From: Nostoc sp. 'Peltigera membranacea cyanobiont' 210A
GTDB taxonomy: Bacteria > Cyanobacteriota > Cyanobacteriia > Cyanobacteriales > Nostocaceae
DNA length: 64,000 bases
NCBI RefSeq assembly: GCF_002246015.1
Contig: NZ_NOLJ01000010.1
Coordinates: 6,378 to 70,377 of the forward strand
Direction of reading: 5' to 3'
A model generated the notes under the pieces. The model did no database searches. It was not told the DNA's origin and saw nothing but the letters and a program-made list of their open reading frames with translations. The position numbers were made by a program, and so were the translations under genes. Positions 62,061-64,000 of this stretch are shown piece after piece (the first letter of the stretch is position 1; the number at the start of each line of letters is the position of its first letter).

Positions 62061-62478
62061 TCACCTGAGCGATCGCTGTACGGTGACGGTGGGTATTGTT
62101 GGTGATAGTGGGAGTTTGGAAACCCGCTTCAACAATAGCTTGCTCAATGTCCAAAGCAAAATATTCATCTAAATACGGTTCAGTACTTTTGAGCAAAGTC
62201 AAAATGTAGGCTGGCATTTTCTTGTAAACTTCAGATTTGGGATTCATATCCATGATTGCCAAGTAGCCACCCGGACGCAACACGCGCCGCATTTCAGCTA
62301 AAATCTGTCGGGTTGCTGATTGGGGTAATTCGTGGCACATCAGGAAAATGGAAACTAAATCAAATGAGGCATCAGGTAGCCCGGTAGATTCAGCTTGGGC
62401 ATGAAGCCAGTTAATTTTAGCTTGACGTTGCCCAGCGCGGTAATTGGCAACAGCTAAAAAATAGGGAGAGGTTGAGTC
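62053..62478 (-). pseudogene. class I SAM-dependent methyltransferase, 3' exon of an intron-interrupted gene
   Basis: Only the C-terminal 140 or so residues of a methyltransferase are present, from about SPYFLAVANYRAGQRQAK. The visible motifs are DASFDLVSIFLMCHELPQ and MRRVLRPGGYLAIMDMNP. The SAM-binding glycine loop and everything before it must lie beyond the right edge, on the far side of the group II intron. The first residues of the open frame before SPYF come from the intron end. If the intron splices, the gene could still be expressed; if not, prsW downstream may be affected. Confidence 0.8.
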
Positions 62479-62512
62479 GATGAGGGATATTATTCCCTGC
62501 ACCTCTCAGTTA

Positions 62513-62546
62513 AATCTGGGCGTGCGACTTTCACCGCACCCAGCTT
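62513..62546 (-). ncRNA. group II intron domain V
   Basis: A 34-nt hairpin with a 5' AGC triad, an upper stem TGCG/CGCA and a GAAA-type loop, plus the usual 2-nt bulge; the hallmark of the intron's catalytic centre. It lies only about 10 nt beyond the stop of the reverse transcriptase gene. Confidence 0.88.
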
Positions 62547-62555
62547 CCGATGTTC

Positions 62556-64000
62556 TCAGCTTGCGCTTTTGCTCATGTGTTTGTAATCGTGGCAACTCTC
62601 ATGAATTGCTTCCAGATTATTTTTCTTCCAGTTGGGGTGATTTCCATCGATGTGATGCAGATTAATCCGTTCTTCATCGATGAATTTTAAACCGCAGGAA
62701 GCACATCTATGGTTTTGCTTCTTAAGAGCAATAGAAGTTGTTCCGCCGTCATAGAGTTTACTTTTGCGTTCGCTCCAGTAGGCTGTATCTCCGTCATAGG
62801 GGGATTTTACTCCTTTGACCATGACGTGTTTATTTTCGGAGTAGGGAACCGTTGGGAATGCTTTGTCTAGTAATTTCTTGCTAGAGTAGCGATTTTGATT
62901 GGTTTCCTTGTTAAATACCCTGTAAGCTCTTGTTTCGATGTGGTATAGCGAGTTTCTAGACCCGTCCATCTTGCAGAACTTATGGTAATTTCTCCAACCT
63001 CTAACTACCGGGGCTAATATTTCAGCCTTTTTGGTAGCACCATAATTCGAGTTGTTGACGATGTGTTTTACTTTCTTACGGAACGCTTTGAAGTTATCTA
63101 CTGAGGGAATACATCTAAACTTTCCGTTTTTCTGGACTTTAAAGTGCCAGCCGAGGAAATCAAACCCATCTGTCGCGGCGGTGACTTTGGTCTTCTTTTG
63201 GCTTACATTCATTCCGCGTTTGCGGAGGAACTCGCTGATTCTTTCAAGTATCTCTGTCGCATCATCTTGGGGGCGGAGTATAATAACCATGTCATCCGCG
63301 TATCGGATTGATGGCTTGACAATTCTCTTTTCTGGAGTGTTGTCTGTGATACTTCCACCGGATTTGTATCCGATATGGTATCTATGTATACTCTCAATCC
63401 CGTTGAGTGCAATATTTGCTAGTAATGGGCTGACCACTCCCCCTTGTGGGGTTCCTTGTTCAGGAAATTCTGGATTTACCCCTGCCTTGAGGCATCGGAA
63501 TATACCGAGTTTTAGTCCTTTAGGGGCAATGAGTTCGTCCATTATTGCTGAGTGGTTAATCCTGTCGAAGCATTTTTCGATATCGAGTTCGATGACTCGT
63601 TTTTCTGTTCCATTGGATTGGGAGCGAAGGTTATTAAAGATGTGGGTTTGTGCATCGTGGGCAGAGCGCCCAGTTCTGAACCCGTAGCTCCTGGCGTGGA
63701 AGGTGGCTTCGTGTGCTGGTTCGAGTGCATATTTTGCGAGGCATTGCCAAGCTCTGTCCGCGATGGTTGGTATCTTAAGCATTCTGGTAGTCCCGTCCTT
63801 TTTGGGGATGGGGATTTCCCGTAGTCCCTGATGCTTCCAATTTCCACTGTTCATTTTCAGTAGTTCTTCAAGGTTGAAGCGTTCCATGAATGAGAGGGAT
63901 TTCTTCCCATCAATACCAGCCGTCTTTTTGCCAGCATTTAGCTGAGATACAAGTCTAATTGCAAGAAATCGAGCCGAGGTGGATTTTAGAATAAGCTTTT
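62556..64000 (-). CDS. group II intron reverse transcriptase/maturase with HNH endonuclease domain (5' partial)
   Basis: Intron-encoded protein. The first Met codon (63887) is internal: the same frame stays open to the window edge and reads RFLAIRLVSQLNAGKKTAGIDGKKSLSFMERFN, the conserved RT-0 region. The gene therefore starts outside the window. Visible are RT blocks SYGFRTGRSAHDAQ, ELDIEKCFDRINH, GTPQGGVVSPLLANIAL and the catalytic RYADDMVII, then GFDFLGWHF. A maturase X region and a C-terminal HNH domain follow (CASCGLKF...INLHHIDGNHPNWKKNNLEAIHESCHDYKH). All catalytic residues are present, so the element looks active. Confidence 0.93.
   Translation of the reverse strand, partial: KLILKSTSARFLAIRLVSQLNAGKKTAGIDGKKSLSFMERFNLEELLKMNSGNWKHQGLREIPIPKKDGTTRMLKIPTIADRAWQCLAKYALEPAHEATFHARSYGFRTGRSAHDAQTHIFNNLRSQSNGTEKRVIELDIEKCFDRINHSAIMDELIAPKGLKLGIFRCLKAGVNPEFPEQGTPQGGVVSPLLANIALNGIESIHRYHIGYKSGGSITDNTPEKRIVKPSIRYADDMVIILRPQDDATEILERISEFLRKRGMNVSQKKTKVTAATDGFDFLGWHFKVQKNGKFRCIPSVDNFKAFRKKVKHIVNNSNYGATKKAEILAPVVRGWRNYHKFCKMDGSRNSLYHIETRAYRVFNKETNQNRYSSKKLLDKAFPTVPYSENKHVMVKGVKSPYDGDTAYWSERKSKLYDGGTTSIALKKQNHRCASCGLKFIDEERINLHHIDGNHPNWKKNNLEAIHESCHDYKHMSKSAS

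Larger units (their letters stand above)
62470..64000 (-). mobile_element. group II intron, 3' part (extends past the right edge)
   Basis: The 3' end of a group II intron on the minus strand, next to the methyltransferase exon. Domain V is the hairpin at 62513-62546 (minus strand GAAGCTGGGTGCG, GTGAAAGT, CGCACGCCCAG...), which carries the AGC triad and the GAAA loop. Domain VI follows at about 62470-62510. The intron-encoded reverse transcriptase sits just before domain V. Domain I and the 5' splice site lie beyond position 64000. The exact 3' splice site is within about 62470-62478 by eye. Confidence 0.85.

Noticed and set aside
63052..63687. A 211-codon plus-strand frame
   Set aside because: It lies wholly antisense to the reverse transcriptase, whose catalytic motifs fix the coding strand.

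Overview
The window looks like chromosomal DNA of a filamentous, Nostoc-type cyanobacterium. The evidence is oxygenic photosynthesis genes (psbD, chlG, petP, btpA, a PucC-like carrier), many GCGATCGC (HIP1) sites, short tandem heptamers such as TGACTAA between genes, and several hairpin repeats of the kind scattered through Nostocales genomes. Genus is an inference; no rRNA or other taxonomic marker is present.

Layout. 1-13.3 kb is mostly housekeeping: nadB, a frameshifted CHASE2-PAS-GGDEF diguanylate cyclase, a VKOR-thioredoxin fusion, btpA, rimO, a DEAD-box helicase, a Uma2 protein and an aldo/keto reductase. 13.5-18.2 kb is accessory: a NERD-domain protein directly followed by a sigma-70 factor fused to nine TPR repeats (the most unusual gene pair here), a small unknown protein, and an Rpn-like nuclease whose 3' end is tandemly duplicated. 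18.4-25.7 kb carries a PucC-family carrier, an inositol-monophosphatase-family enzyme, chlG, a Get3d-like ATPase and petP. 25.9-44.9 kb is a surface-polysaccharide locus. It has a Wzm/Wzt-type ABC exporter with a six-repeat, two-PPC-domain protein encoded between its two subunits, and an aminotransferase plus formyltransferase pair suggesting dTDP-4-formamido-4,6-dideoxyglucose. It also has five glycosyltransferase genes, gmd, and dTDP-rhamnose genes (an RmlA type, rmlC, rmlD). No rmlB is in the window. 44.9-52 kb is mixed: comB, an M56 peptidase, an ATPase remnant, an O-methyltransferase, a class V aminotransferase, tRNA-Asn, a NYN RNase, an ABC ATPase and UPF0367. 52.2-62.1 kb holds a psbD with no psbC after it, a structured transcript candidate with a 23-codon ORF behind a perfect Shine-Dalgarno, a pterin carbinolamine dehydratase, an SLH porin, an Rrf2 regulator next to cysK, a DnaJ-domain protein, a tandem PTPS protein, Uma2 and PrsW. 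62.05-64 kb is a methyltransferase gene interrupted by a group II intron whose reverse transcriptase runs off the right edge.

How the genes work together. The polysaccharide locus supplies activated sugars, transferases and an ABC exporter for one glycan. The NERD and sigma-TPR genes are 6 nt apart and probably form one transcription unit. Rrf2 and cysK form a plausible regulator-target pair. chlG, get3d and petP lie side by side and all serve thylakoid or membrane-protein functions. Repeats shape genes here: heptamer repeats supply the start codons of the IMPase-family gene and rmlD, and a G-rich repeat supplies the rmlD stop region.
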